From the NCBI RefSeq assembly GCF_007858445.1, contig NZ_VIGV01000011.1, forward strand, positions 1 through 64,000: a stretch of DNA of 64,000 nucleotides, in the 5' to 3' direction. The stretch comes from Tsukamurella sputi (GTDB lineage: Bacteria; Actinomycetota; Actinomycetes; Mycobacteriales; Mycobacteriaceae). The position numbers and the translations under genes are program-made. The notes below the pieces were generated by a model that saw only the letters and a program-made list of their open reading frames with translations, was not told where the DNA came from and made no database searches. Positions 27,994-35,892 of the stretch are shown here, piece after piece (position 1 is the first letter of the stretch; every line of letters begins with the position of its first letter).

Positions 27994-28614
27994 ATGCGGT
28001 GTGATGAGCCGATGACTGACGTGGACCGCCTGCTGGCCGTGATCGCCGACGAGATCGTGCCACTCACCCGCGCCGCCGTCGCGGCTGGGAACAAGCTGTT
28101 CGGTGCGGCGATCCTGCTCAAGAGTGATGTGAGCACGGTGATCGCGGCGACCAACGACGAGACGTCCAACCCGCTCTGGCACGGCGAGATCCACGCGATC
28201 AAGAAGTTCTACGAGCTCGACGACCGCCCGGCGCCCGCGGACTGCATCTTTCTCGCCACCCACGAACCATGCTCGCTCTGCCTGTCGGGCATCGCCTGGT
28301 CCGGTTTCGACAACTTCTCCTACCTGTTCAGCCACAGCGACTCCGAGCGGTCCTTCGCGATCCCGCACGACATCCGGATCCTGACCGAGGTCTACGCGGT
28401 GCCCGACCCGGACCGCCCGGCGCCGGCACCCGGACGTGACCTGTACAACCGCACCAACGCGTTCTTCCGCGCGACGGACCTCATGCCGCTCGCACAGGCG
28501 GAGTGCCCCGACCGGCTGGAACGCCTTCTCGCGGTCTACGACGACCTGTCCCGGACCTACCAGGCGAGCAAGAACGCGGACGGGAGCGCTGCGGGCAACA
28601 TCGCGCTCGCATGA
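27994..28614 (+). CDS. cytidine-deaminase-fold nucleobase/nucleoside deaminase
   Basis: 206 aa with the zinc signature of the deaminase superfamily: HGE (WHGEIHAIKKF), then PCSLC (THEPCSLCLSGIAWSGF). GGAG (27985-27988) precedes ATG 27994 by 5 nt; ATG 28012 is an alternative start. The C-terminal 80 residues are not obviously conserved. It is followed after 61 nt by a nucleobase permease on the same strand, so a purine or pyrimidine salvage pair is likely. The substrate (guanine, cytosine or a nucleoside) is unknown. Confidence 0.85.
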   Translation: MRCDEPMTDVDRLLAVIADEIVPLTRAAVAAGNKLFGAAILLKSDVSTVIAATNDETSNPLWHGEIHAIKKFYELDDRPAPADCIFLATHEPCSLCLSGIAWSGFDNFSYLFSHSDSERSFAIPHDIRILTEVYAVPDPDRPAPAPGRDLYNRTNAFFRATDLMPLAQAECPDRLERLLAVYDDLSRTYQASKNADGSAAGNIALA

Positions 28615-28675
28615 TGCAACACCGTCGTCACATCGAGGCAATCGATCGACGGATCGGCGTGCCTACCGTCGGGCC

Positions 28676-30163
28676 ATGGCGATCACGACGACGGACGGCG
28701 GCACGCCGCACACGCGACCCGAGGACGAGTACCTCGGCGTCGGGAAGACTCTCGGATACGGGATCCAGCACATCCTCGCGATGTTCGGCGGTGTCATCGC
28801 CGTTCCACTGATCGTGGGCGGCGCGGCCGGACTGGACAGCGCACAGAAGGCGCTCCTCGTCGCGAGCGGGCTGTTCGTCAGCGGCCTGGCGACGATGCTG
28901 CAGACGCTCGCCGTGCCGTTCTTCGGCAGCCGGCTCCCCCTGGTGCAGGGAACCAGCTTCGCGACCGTGTCGACGATCCTCACGATCCTCGCCGGCGACC
29001 CCGAGCACGGACTCCGGGTCGTCTTCGGGTCACTCCTGGTCGCCGCGGCGATCGGTCTGGCCATCACCCCGTTCTTCGCGCGCGTGATCCGATTCTTCCC
29101 ACCTGTCGTCACCGGATCGATCATCACGGTGATCGGCCTGTCGCTCATGCCGGTCGCGGCGGGGTGGATCACGGGGCAGCCGACGGTCATGGTCGACGGG
29201 CGGAAGGTCGCCAACCCGGACTTCGCCGCGCTTCCGAACATCGCCCTCGCGATGTTCACGTTCCTCGCCGTCGTCCTGCTCAGCAAGATGCGCGCGTTCT
29301 CCAGGCTGTCGGTGTTGCTGGGGCTGGTGGTCGGCACCGTCGCCGCGCTGATCGTCGGCCGCGCCGACGTCGGCGCCGTGGGATCCGCGTCGGTCTTCTC
29401 CCTCCCCCACCCGTTCGCCTTCGGCGGGCCGATGTTCGAGATCGGCGCGATCGTCTCACTCACCGTCGTGATCGTGGTGACGATGGTCGAGACCACCGCG
29501 GACATCCTGGCGGTCGGCGAGGTCGTGGGCACGAAGGTCGACTCGCGGCGGGTGGCGGACGGACTGCGGGCCGACATGGCGTCCTCGCTGCTCGCGCCGG
29601 TGTTCAACTCGTTTCCCGCAACCGCGTTCGCGCAGAACGTCGGGCTGGTCGCCCTGACCGGGATCAAGAGCCGGTTCGCCGTAGCGGCGGGCGGCGCGGT
29701 CCTCCTGCTCCTCGGGCTGTCGCCGATGGCGGCTGCCGCCTTCAGCGTGATCCCCGGGCCGGTGCTCGGGGGCGCCGGAATCGTGCTGTTCGGCACCGTC
29801 GCGGCCAGCGGGATCCGCACCCTCGCGAAGGTCGACTACCAGGGCAACAACAATCTGCTCATCGTCGCGGCGTCGATCGCCTTCGGGCTGATCCCCGTCG
29901 TCTCCACGGATTTCTGGCACGCGTTCCCCGCCTGGTTCGTGGTGATCTTCCATTCGGGCATCAGCGCGGCGGCGATCGTGGCGGTACTCCTGAACCTTCT
30001 CTTCAACGTCCTCCTGCCGGGTGCCCCCGCGCAGCCGTCGATCGTGGCCGCCGGGCCGGCGATCGGAGTCCCCGACCAGGACGAACGCTCCGGTCAGGTG
30101 CACGACGGAGCCGGCGCGGCACCGTCGGCCAGCGGAGACCCGGGCACACGCACATCGGCCTGA
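28676..30163 (+). CDS. xanthine/uracil (NCS2) family permease
   Basis: A 495-aa membrane transporter with some 12-14 hydrophobic segments. Family features: GIQHILAMFGGVIAVPLIVGG near the start and the NCS2 core SFPATAFAQNVGLVALTGIKSR. It imports a nucleobase with protons. A TACCGT -10 (28664-28669) lies 6 nt before the ATG, so it may also be expressed from its own leaderless promoter in addition to read-through from the deaminase. Confidence 0.92.
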   Translation: MAITTTDGGTPHTRPEDEYLGVGKTLGYGIQHILAMFGGVIAVPLIVGGAAGLDSAQKALLVASGLFVSGLATMLQTLAVPFFGSRLPLVQGTSFATVSTILTILAGDPEHGLRVVFGSLLVAAAIGLAITPFFARVIRFFPPVVTGSIITVIGLSLMPVAAGWITGQPTVMVDGRKVANPDFAALPNIALAMFTFLAVVLLSKMRAFSRLSVLLGLVVGTVAALIVGRADVGAVGSASVFSLPHPFAFGGPMFEIGAIVSLTVVIVVTMVETTADILAVGEVVGTKVDSRRVADGLRADMASSLLAPVFNSFPATAFAQNVGLVALTGIKSRFAVAAGGAVLLLLGLSPMAAAAFSVIPGPVLGGAGIVLFGTVAASGIRTLAKVDYQGNNNLLIVAASIAFGLIPVVSTDFWHAFPAWFVVIFHSGISAAAIVAVLLNLLFNVLLPGAPAQPSIVAAGPAIGVPDQDERSGQVHDGAGAAPSASGDPGTRTSA

Positions 30164-30170
30164 GCGACGG

Positions 30171-30190
30171 CACCGATCATGCGATCGGTG
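30171..30190. terminator. hairpin between convergent genes
   Basis: CACCGATC (30171-30178), loop ATGC, GATCGGTG (30183-30190): a perfect 8-bp stem that overlaps the stop codon of the minus-strand acyltransferase. Confidence 0.55.
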
Positions 30191-31601
30191 TGCTCCGGTG
30201 AAGCCCCGGCCCCTCAGCCCCGGCCTGCGACCCGCGGACTGTGGGGCCGGCGCTCGCGGCGCCGTCGAGCGCATCGGTCTGGGGCCGGTCGGCTCCGCGT
30301 TCGACGATGACAGTCGCCGGCCTGCACGCGGCCCGCGCGCCGAGGAGCGCGAGCACGAACACCGCGAGCGCCTGCCACCCCAACGACGAGCCGAGGCCCT
30401 CCTTGGCCATCAGCAGCGCCGCCACCCCGGCGATGCAGACGAGACCGCCCACCAGCGCTCCTCGGCCACCCGCTGCCGTCACGCGCGCGTCCCACCACGG
30501 CAACGGACGGTGCTCGAGTGGCGAGAGCAGGACGAACAGCGCGAACATGACGACCGCGAAGACCGCGGCCCGCAGTGCCATCAGGCCCCAGAAGCCGGCT
30601 TGCGCAGGGTCGGCCGCGTCGATGCCGACGGCGTGCAGGCCGAAGGCCGCGACGGCGATGGCGGGGATGTGCCAGAGGTAGAGCGTCATCGCGCCGCCGT
30701 TACCCACCGCCACCGGGTACCAGACCCGCGGGCGCCGGGCCCACCGTCCGATCGCGGGTGCCGCGGCCACGAACAGCAGGCTCACCCACACGCTGTGCAG
30801 GCCGAGGAGGAAGGTGGGCGGCGTCGTGTTCGAGAAGGTCTCGGTGCCCGTCACGACGAGGGGCACGTCGTACGGTCCGACGGCGACCGCCGCCACCGCC
30901 CCGGCGAAGGCGAGCGCCGCCACGACGAGCGCGACCCGAACCGGGATCATCCGCCGCGCGTAGGCGACGCCGATGACCACCGGGATCAGCCACACGATCA
31001 GGAAGTTCGGGAAGCCCCACTCGATCGCGCCGGCGGCGAGGCGGGCACCGTCGAACCCCGCGGACGCGACGAGGAGCGCCACGACGATCCCGGCGAGCGC
31101 GATCGCCCCGCACCGCATGAGTGCCGGAACGAACGCCAGGACCACCAGGTACACGCCGATGAACCACAGGAGCGCGACGGATTCGCCGCCGAGGCGCACG
31201 GCGCTCGACTCCCCCAACAGAACCCTGGTCGCGCCGAGTGCGAGCGACCAGAACGCCAGGTACCAGAACACGGGGCGGGCCAGCCGCTGCGCTCGTTCGA
31301 GGAGCCACCCACCCCACGGCGTGCCCGGCTTCAAGCCGTACGCGGACGACGCGGCGCCGGCGAGGAAGAAGAGCGGCATCACCTGCAGTACCCAGGTGAT
31401 GGGCTGCAGCGAGCGCTGCGCGCCGAGGGTGTTGCCCACCCACACGCCCGACGGGGTGACGGTCGCCAGGAGGAGTACGCAGTGCCCGAACATGACGACG
31501 AGCAGGCTGAGGATACGGGCCACGTCGATCGCGCGGTCGCGCGTGTCCGGGGTGCCGTCGAGAACGGTGGTGCGGTCGGGCAGGAACCTCATGGTCACCA
31601 T
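30177..31601 (-). CDS. acyltransferase family 3 membrane protein
   Basis: 474 aa with about ten membrane segments. The family's opening is present (DRAIDVARILSLLVVMFGHCVLLL, with the conserved H), as is a later YLWHIPAIA. Such proteins O-acylate sugars or cell-envelope polysaccharides. ATG 31601 (MVTMRF) or ATG 31592 may be the start. It stands alone between a permease and tsnR; no sugar-modifying neighbours give its substrate. The C-terminal 40 residues are low-complexity. Confidence 0.85.
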   Translation of the reverse strand: MVTMRFLPDRTTVLDGTPDTRDRAIDVARILSLLVVMFGHCVLLLATVTPSGVWVGNTLGAQRSLQPITWVLQVMPLFFLAGAASSAYGLKPGTPWGGWLLERAQRLARPVFWYLAFWSLALGATRVLLGESSAVRLGGESVALLWFIGVYLVVLAFVPALMRCGAIALAGIVVALLVASAGFDGARLAAGAIEWGFPNFLIVWLIPVVIGVAYARRMIPVRVALVVAALAFAGAVAAVAVGPYDVPLVVTGTETFSNTTPPTFLLGLHSVWVSLLFVAAAPAIGRWARRPRVWYPVAVGNGGAMTLYLWHIPAIAVAAFGLHAVGIDAADPAQAGFWGLMALRAAVFAVVMFALFVLLSPLEHRPLPWWDARVTAAGGRGALVGGLVCIAGVAALLMAKEGLGSSLGWQALAVFVLALLGARAACRPATVIVERGADRPQTDALDGAASAGPTVRGSQAGAEGPGLHRSTPIA

Positions 31602-31657
31602 GCTTCCGGCGCGGGCGCCGTCAGGGATGAGTAGTCCTACCCGATCCGGGTGAGGAC

Positions 31658-32455
31658 CTATCCGCGATTCTGCACCCGGGAGCTGGCGTAGAGGCAGATC
31701 GACGCGGCGGTGGCGAGGTTCAAGGACTCTGCACGGCCGCGGATGGGGATGGCGACCCGGTGGTCGGCGAGGGCCTGCAGCTCGCGCGGCAGGCCGTGCG
31801 CCTCATTGCCGAACAGCCAGGCCGTCGATCCGACGAGCAGCTCATCGGCGTCGTCGAGGCAGACCTCGCCGTCGGCGGCGGTGGCCAGCACCATCAGGCC
31901 CGAATCCTTGAGTTCCGCGATCGCCGCAACAGGGTCGCGGTGCTGCACGACGGGCAGATGGAAGACCGAGCCGGCCGAGGCGCGCACCACCTTGCCGTTC
32001 ATCGGGTCGACGGCGTCGCCGGCGAGGAGTACCGCGTCGGCGCCGACGGCGTCGGCCACACGGATCACGGCGCCCGCGTTACCGGGCTCGGCGACGTCGA
32101 CGGGGACGGCGACCAGCCGCGCACCGTCGGGCACTCGGGCCTCGGGAAGGGCCCGGCACACGGCCACGATGCCGGGCGGAGTGACGGTGTCCGACAGGCC
32201 CCGCATCGCGCGCTCGGTCACGTAGGCCTCGCGCCCGGTGAGGAGCGAGGTGTACCGCTCGGCCCCCTCCTCGGTGACGAAGAGTTCCTCGACGAGGCCG
32301 GCTTCGAGCGCGGAGGTCACGGCGTTGGAGCCCTCGGCGAGGAACAGCCCGGCCTTGCGGCGCCCGGCCGCGCGGAGGAGCTTGGATGCAGCAACGACCC
32401 GCGGAGTCCGCTCCGTGAAGAGCTGGTCCGCGGGTCGTTGCGAGTGCTGATTCAA
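31658..32455 (-). CDS. tsnR: TrmH/SpoU-family RNA 2'-O-methyltransferase
   Basis: 265 aa SPOUT enzyme. N-terminal substrate-binding region (FLAEGSNAVTSALEAGLVEELFVTEEG) and C-terminal knot motifs VAEPGNAGAVIRVADAVGAD, LFGNEAHGLPRE and IPIRGRAESLNLATAASICLY. Methylation of rRNA ribose is the family role; the exact nucleotide is unknown. The annotated TTG start is uncertain: homology seems to begin about 10 codons later at FTERTPRVVAASKLL, and a strong inverted repeat covers this region. It follows rplT after 15 nt, as in mycobacteria. Confidence 0.9.
   Translation of the reverse strand: MNQHSQRPADQLFTERTPRVVAASKLLRAAGRRKAGLFLAEGSNAVTSALEAGLVEELFVTEEGAERYTSLLTGREAYVTERAMRGLSDTVTPPGIVAVCRALPEARVPDGARLVAVPVDVAEPGNAGAVIRVADAVGADAVLLAGDAVDPMNGKVVRASAGSVFHLPVVQHRDPVAAIAELKDSGLMVLATAADGEVCLDDADELLVGSTAWLFGNEAHGLPRELQALADHRVAIPIRGRAESLNLATAASICLYASSRVQNRG
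32391..32441 (-). repeat. 15-bp perfect inverted repeat at the rplT-tsnR junction
   Basis: Arms GCAACGACCCGCGGA (32391-32405) and its exact complement (32427-32441) enclose 21 nt. It begins 30 nt after the rplT stop and covers the first codons of tsnR. It may be a partial terminator or a block to tsnR translation; no T-run follows. Confidence 0.7.
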
Positions 32456-32470
32456 CCTGGTGGGGCCGAA

Positions 32471-32851
32471 TTACGCGACGGGCGCGTTCACGTCGGCGGG
32501 AAGCGCCTTGCGGGCGATCTCGACGAGCGCGGTGAAGGCGGCCGGATCCGAGACGGCGATCTCGGCGAGGTTCTTGCGGTCCACCTCGACGCCGGCCAGG
32601 TTCAGGCCCTGGATCAGGCGGTTGTAGGTGAGGTCGTTGGCCCGCGCGGCGGCGTTGATACGCGTGATCCACAGCTTGCGGAAGTCACCCTTGCGCGCAC
32701 GGCGGTCGCGGTACGCGTAGGTGAGCGAGTGGAGCTGCTGCTCCTTGGCCTTGCGGTAGAGGCGCGACCGCTGACCGCGGTAGCCCTTCGAGGCCTCGAG
32801 GATGGAACGACGCTTCTTCTGAGCGTTCACTGCGCGCTTGACGCGTGCCAT
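32471..32851 (-). CDS. rplT: 50S ribosomal protein L20
   Basis: 126 aa; the typical start [38 protein letters not shown] and core [23 protein letters not shown]. Binds 23S rRNA early in large-subunit assembly. In Firmicutes L20 represses the infC operon; here no L20-type leader was recognised. Part of infC-rpmI-rplT-tsnR. Confidence 0.98.
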   Translation of the reverse strand: MARVKRAVNAQKKRRSILEASKGYRGQRSRLYRKAKEQQLHSLTYAYRDRRARKGDFRKLWITRINAAARANDLTYNRLIQGLNLAGVEVDRKNLAEIAVSDPAAFTALVEIARKALPADVNAPVA

Positions 32852-32902
32852 AGGTCTTCGTCCTTACGTGATGAAAAAGTTCTAGCGGGTACCGGGAACG
32901 GC

Positions 32903-33097
32903 TTACTTGCCGAGCAGCTTCTTGACGCGACGCACGTCGGCGGGGGCCACCTCGGCCACACCGTCGAGGCGACGGGTCACGCGCGAGCTCTTGTGCTCGA
33001 GCAGGTGGCGACGGCCGGCCTTCTGGCGCAGGACCTTGCCGCTCCCCGAGAGCTTGAAGCGCTTCGAGGTACCGCTGTGGGACTTGTTCTTCGGCAT
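32903..33097 (-). CDS. rpmI: 50S ribosomal protein L35
   Basis: 64 aa, [22 protein letters not shown], complete and of normal length. ATG 33097 lies 47 nt after the infC stop. The frame continues upstream through infC, but only this segment is L35. Confidence 0.98.
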   Translation of the reverse strand: MPKNKSHSGTSKRFKLSGSGKVLRQKAGRRHLLEHKSSRVTRRLDGVAEVAPADVRRVKKLLGK

Positions 33098-33144
33098 GTG
33101 TTCGTCTCTCTGTCTCGTTCTACTGCCGGGCGCGACGTGCGTCG

Positions 33145-33735
33145 CTACTCGGCCGGAGCCTCGGGCGCGGCGGGCCGCGCCACCGGGGCTTCCTTGTCCT
33201 GCTGCGCCTTGGCGCGGGTCTTCGCGCCCTTGTGCGGGGCGAGGACCATGGTCATGTTGCGGCCGTCCTGCTTCGCCGACGTCTCGACGAAGCCGTACTC
33301 GGCGACATCGGCGCCCAGGCGCTGGAGCAGACGGAAACCCAGTTCCGGACGCGACTGCTCGCGGCCGCGGAACATGATCGTGACCTTGACCTTGGAGCCC
33401 TGCTCCAGGAACCGGACGACGTGACCCTTCTTGGTCTCGTAGTCGTGGTCGTCGATCTTCGGGCGGAGCTTCTGCTCCTTGATCACGGTCAGCTGCTGGT
33501 TCTTCCGCGACTCGCGCAGCTTCTGCGCGGCCTCGTACTTGAACTTGCCGTAATCCATGATCTTGCACACGGGCGGGCGGGCGTTCGGCGCCACCTCGAC
33601 CAGGTCGAGATCCGCCTCGTACGCCAGCTTGAGCGCATCCTCAACTCGCACGATCCCGACCTGCTCGCCGCCGGGGCCGACGAGTCGGACCTCGGGAACG
33701 CGGATCTGACCGTTGGTGCGTGTCTCAGTGCTGAT
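33145..33735 (-). CDS. infC: translation initiation factor IF-3 with AUC start codon
   Basis: Controls start-codon choice and subunit separation; 196 aa. Seen: the N-domain ([57 protein letters not shown]), the linker, and the C-domain ([24 protein letters not shown]). No ATG, GTG or TTG lies near the family start. The only candidate is ATC at 33735, 4 nt after a full AAGGAGG (33740-33746), giving [16 protein letters not shown]. Infrequent start codons in infC are known and allow IF3 to repress itself. An in-frame open stretch continues to 34047 but is not IF3-like. Confidence 0.93.
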   Translation of the reverse strand: MSTETRTNGQIRVPEVRLVGPGGEQVGIVRVEDALKLAYEADLDLVEVAPNARPPVCKIMDYGKFKYEAAQKLRESRKNQQLTVIKEQKLRPKIDDHDYETKKGHVVRFLEQGSKVKVTIMFRGREQSRPELGFRLLQRLGADVAEYGFVETSAKQDGRNMTMVLAPHKGAKTRAKAQQDKEAPVARPAAPEAPAE

Positions 33736-33779
33736 GGGGCCTCCTTGAATAGGTGCTCGTGTCTCGTTGCGAGCGGTCT

Positions 33780-33908
33780 TCACTCGTAGACCGCCGCGCA
33801 GCCGACGAGGCCCACCAAGTCCCACACAGCGAAAAGGCCCCGACCAGGCGATTGCCTGACGGGGCCCACACCGACCGATTCGGGCCCCCGACGGCGTACG
33901 CCGACGAT
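33780..33908 (-). CDS. candidate AUC-initiated leader ORF upstream of infC
   Basis: 42 codons from ATC (33906-33908) to TGA (33780-33782). The ATC is 5 nt after AAGGAGG (33914-33920); the infC ATC is 4 nt after an identical AAGGAGG, and both copies share TTCAAGGAGG. The peptide ([21 protein letters not shown], ending [10 protein letters not shown]) matches nothing I know. Its frame runs through the intrinsic terminator, so translating ribosomes would disturb that hairpin. Existence is inferred only from the repeated initiation signal. Confidence 0.35.
   Translation of the reverse strand: MVGVRRRGPESVGVGPVRQSPGRGLFAVWDLVGLVGCAAVYE
33836..33866 (-). terminator. intrinsic terminator (attenuator) in the infC leader
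   Basis: On the transcript, GGCCCCG-TCAGGC-AATC-GCCTGG-TCGGGGCC followed by TTTT (33832-33835). It lies 100 nt before the infC start and inside the candidate leader ORF. Confidence 0.65.
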
Positions 33909-34064
33909 CGACCCCTCCTTGAACAAGGAGACCGCCGCGGGAATTCCTGCACGGATTCCGCGGCGGCGACCGGACCAGCCGACCTTGGGTCGACGTGGTG
34001 GGAGTGGACTCCACTTGCTGCCCCGGACAAAGCCGGAGCGGTCGCACATGACAGTGTAGCAGTC

Positions 34065-34451
34065 GTGAGTGAGAATCCGAATTCGTCCCCCGAGCCCGAC
34101 ACCCTGGAGCGCCTGGTCGCGGACTCGCCGTCGATCGAGGTCATCTCGAGCGCATGGATGCTGCTGATGAGCGCCGCGGCGGAGAAACTCGGCTTGACGG
34201 CAGCGGAGGGCGACGAAGCAGCCGGCTTCGATCCGCGCGAGAGCCCGCACTTCGACCTCGACGAGGCGCGTCGCCTCATCACCGCACTCGCCGGCCTGAC
34301 CACGGCCTCCGTCGAGTACCTCGGCCCGCACGCCGGGCCGTACCGGGACGGTCTCAAGTCCCTCCAACTGGCCTTCCGCGAATACAGCAGTTACCCCGAT
34401 GAACCGGGCCACGGTCCGGGCGAGAAATACACCGGACCGGTGTACAGCTAA
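34065..34451 (+). CDS. DUF1844 domain protein
   Basis: 128 aa, GTG start, divergent from the infC leader. The family core is visible: [22 protein letters not shown] and [50 protein letters not shown]1844 gene divergent from infC is a recurring arrangement in this order as far as I recall. The function is unknown. Its promoter must overlap that of infC. Confidence 0.88.
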   Translation: MSENPNSSPEPDTLERLVADSPSIEVISSAWMLLMSAAAEKLGLTAAEGDEAAGFDPRESPHFDLDEARRLITALAGLTTASVEYLGPHAGPYRDGLKSLQLAFREYSSYPDEPGHGPGEKYTGPVYS

Positions 34452-34534
34452 CCCTCAGGGTTATCCCCCAAAAGCACCCTGACCTGTGTAAATAGGTCTA
34501 GTGTTCCAGGTCACACCGGGCGTACCGTCCAGGC

Positions 34535-34879
34535 ATGACACGGATGAGAACGCTTGCGGCCGGCGTACTGGTCGCTGCAGGAGTATTGGCCCCACTCGGG
34601 GGCGTCACCGCCGCGACAGCGACGGCCGCCCCGACCCCCGCGGTCTCGCACCCCGGGCACGGGTGGTGCGAACCCGGACGCTGGGTCGGCGGCTACTGGA
34701 CGCCGGGGCGTTGGCACAACGGCTGGTGGTCCCCCGGCTACTGGCGCCCGGGTTGGCTGGACCAGTGGGGTTGGCACCCCGGCTACTGGGTCCAGCCGCG
34801 GTGGAACCCGGGATGGTACGAGCAGGGCAGGTGGGTCCCGGGCCACTGGGAGCCGGGCCGCTGCTACCCGCACCGCTGA
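34535..34879 (+). CDS. secreted WXXGXW-repeat protein
   Basis: 114 aa with a signal peptide (cut near TAAPTPA, about residue 33). The mature chain of about 80 residues holds 15 tryptophans and many prolines and glycines in units such as WVGGYW, WTPGRW, WSPGYW, WHPGYW and WVPGHW. Two cysteines frame the repeat (GWCEPG and GRCYPHR), so it may be closed by one disulfide. WXXGXW repeats are better known in proteobacterial secreted proteins. The function is unknown; carbohydrate or envelope binding is a guess. ATG 34535 or 34544 may be the start. Confidence 0.8.
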   Translation: MTRMRTLAAGVLVAAGVLAPLGGVTAATATAAPTPAVSHPGHGWCEPGRWVGGYWTPGRWHNGWWSPGYWRPGWLDQWGWHPGYWVQPRWNPGWYEQGRWVPGHWEPGRCYPHR

Positions 34880-34943
34880 TGCGAGCCGGCGCGGGTCCGC
34901 GATCCGCCGACAGCCGATCGCGGACCCGCGTAGCGTGCCGGCC

Positions 34944-35360
34944 ATGACGCAGGACGAACGGCTCCAGTCGGTGTACCCCAACCTGCGCTACGCGGACCCA
35001 CGTACGGCGAGCGCCTTCCTCGTAGCGGCCTTCGGTTTCGCTCCGCACTTCGAAGTGGAAGCCGCGGACGGCGCCGTCGAGCACGCGCAGCTACGGGTGG
35101 GCACCGATCTGATCTTCATGAGCCGCGACCGCCCGGACGACCGGTACGGCATGCACGCCCCCGGCGCCCTCGGCGGCACCGCACAGGCGTTGTGCGTCCG
35201 CATCCCGGACGAGGAACTCGACGCGCACGCCGAGCGGGCCCGCGCCGCGGGGGCGACCATCCTCAACCCGATCCACGACTCCTTGGCCGGCGTGCGTGAG
35301 TACGCCTGCTCCGATCCCGAGGGACACGTCTGGACGTTCAGCAGCTACGCCGGCGAATAG
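34944..35360 (+). CDS. VOC-family (glyoxalase-like) protein
   Basis: 138 aa with the paired beta-alpha-beta-beta-beta pattern: SVYPNLRYADPRTASAFLVAAFGFAP, then RIPDEELDAHAERARAAGATILNPIHDS and a terminal ACSDPEGHVWTFSSY, as in YhlB/PhnB-like relatives. TAGCGT (34931-34936) lies 7 nt before the ATG, predicting a leaderless transcript. The substrate is unknown. It ends in a strong terminator shared with nrdH. Confidence 0.85.
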   Translation: MTQDERLQSVYPNLRYADPRTASAFLVAAFGFAPHFEVEAADGAVEHAQLRVGTDLIFMSRDRPDDRYGMHAPGALGGTAQALCVRIPDEELDAHAERARAAGATILNPIHDSLAGVREYACSDPEGHVWTFSSYAGE

Positions 35361-35377
35361 CGCCGGCCCCGACGACA

Positions 35378-35415
35378 ACGGGCCCTCAGTCGCATCCCCG
35401 CGACTGAGGGCCCGT
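35378..35415. terminator. bidirectional hairpin terminator
   Basis: A perfect 15-bp stem (35378-35392 with 35401-35415) and an 8-nt loop between the convergent VOC and nrdH genes. Confidence 0.85.
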
Positions 35416-35433
35416 TCGACGTGCCGCTGCGAC

Positions 35434-35685
35434 TCAGGCGCCGGCGGCCGCGACCTGCACCGTGAGCGCCTTGATGCGGTCAGGACGGAAGCCCGACCAG
35501 TGGTCGGCGCCGTCGACGACAACGACGGGCGCCTGCAGGTAACCGAGGGCGAGGACGTACTCCCGCGCCTCCTCGTCGAGGCTGATGTCGACCGAGGTGT
35601 ACTCGACACCCGCCTTGTCGAGCGCACGGTAGGTCGCCGTGCACTGCACGCACGCGGGCTTGGTGTAGACGGTCACGTTACTCAT
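35434..35685 (-). CDS. nrdH: NrdH-redoxin
   Basis: 83-aa glutaredoxin-like protein with the redox pair CVQC (C12, C15) and the NrdH C-terminal pattern WSGFRPDRIKAL. It supplies electrons to class Ib ribonucleotide reductase (NrdEF). Usually nrdH leads nrdHIEF; here nrdIEF do not follow, since the terminator comes next. Two NrdR-box-like sites cover its promoter, and TAGTGT (35693-35698) 7 nt before the ATG predicts a leaderless message. Confidence 0.93.
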   Translation of the reverse strand: MSNVTVYTKPACVQCTATYRALDKAGVEYTSVDISLDEEAREYVLALGYLQAPVVVVDGADHWSGFRPDRIKALTVQVAAAGA

Positions 35686-35692
35686 GCCGTCA

Positions 35693-35740
35693 ACACTACA
35701 TCTTGTGTTACATCCCTGCAATTTGCACAAGATCAAGGGT
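35693..35740 (-). promoter_or_regulatory. nrdH promoter with paired NrdR boxes
   Basis: Box 2 ACACAAGATGTAGTGT (35693-35708) and box 1 ACCCTTGATCTTGTGC (35725-35740) are 32 bp apart centre to centre, the three-turn spacing typical of NrdR pairs. A core promoter fits inside: TTGCAG (35716-35721), 17 nt, TAGTGT (35693-35698). Binding would shut the promoter. Confidence 0.75.
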
Positions 35741-35892
35741 TTGGTGCACAGTTCCTCCACAGCTCGATCCCCATCCGACCGGGTCCCGGAGCAGGTGAGA
35801 ACGCGAATCGGGCCACGTCTGTGGAGGAAACGCCGAAGCAGCGGATGTGTACCGATCCATCGCGTCCACGAGCCGACGCGGGAGCCACTCGG

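Larger units (their letters stand above)
33736..34058 (-). promoter_or_regulatory. structured infC leader
   Basis: About 320 nt between a weak -10-like TACACT (34053-34058) and infC. It holds, in transcription order: a GC-rich hairpin (33932-33966), a small hairpin CTCCTT-GAAC-AAGGAG (33915-33930) whose 3' arm is a copy of the infC Shine-Dalgarno, an AUC-started upstream ORF, and an intrinsic terminator (33836-33866). Apart from the upstream ORF I see no gene here. Confidence 0.6.

Noticed and set aside
33736-34047. In-frame extension of infC to an ATG at 34047
   Set aside because: It would add 104 residues unlike IF3 and read through the terminator hairpin; absence of stops is common at this GC content.
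34433-34534. Palindromic elements ACCT-N8-AGGT and TGTG/CACA before the WXXGXW gene
   Set aside because: Arms too short and the spacing too loose to call an operator.
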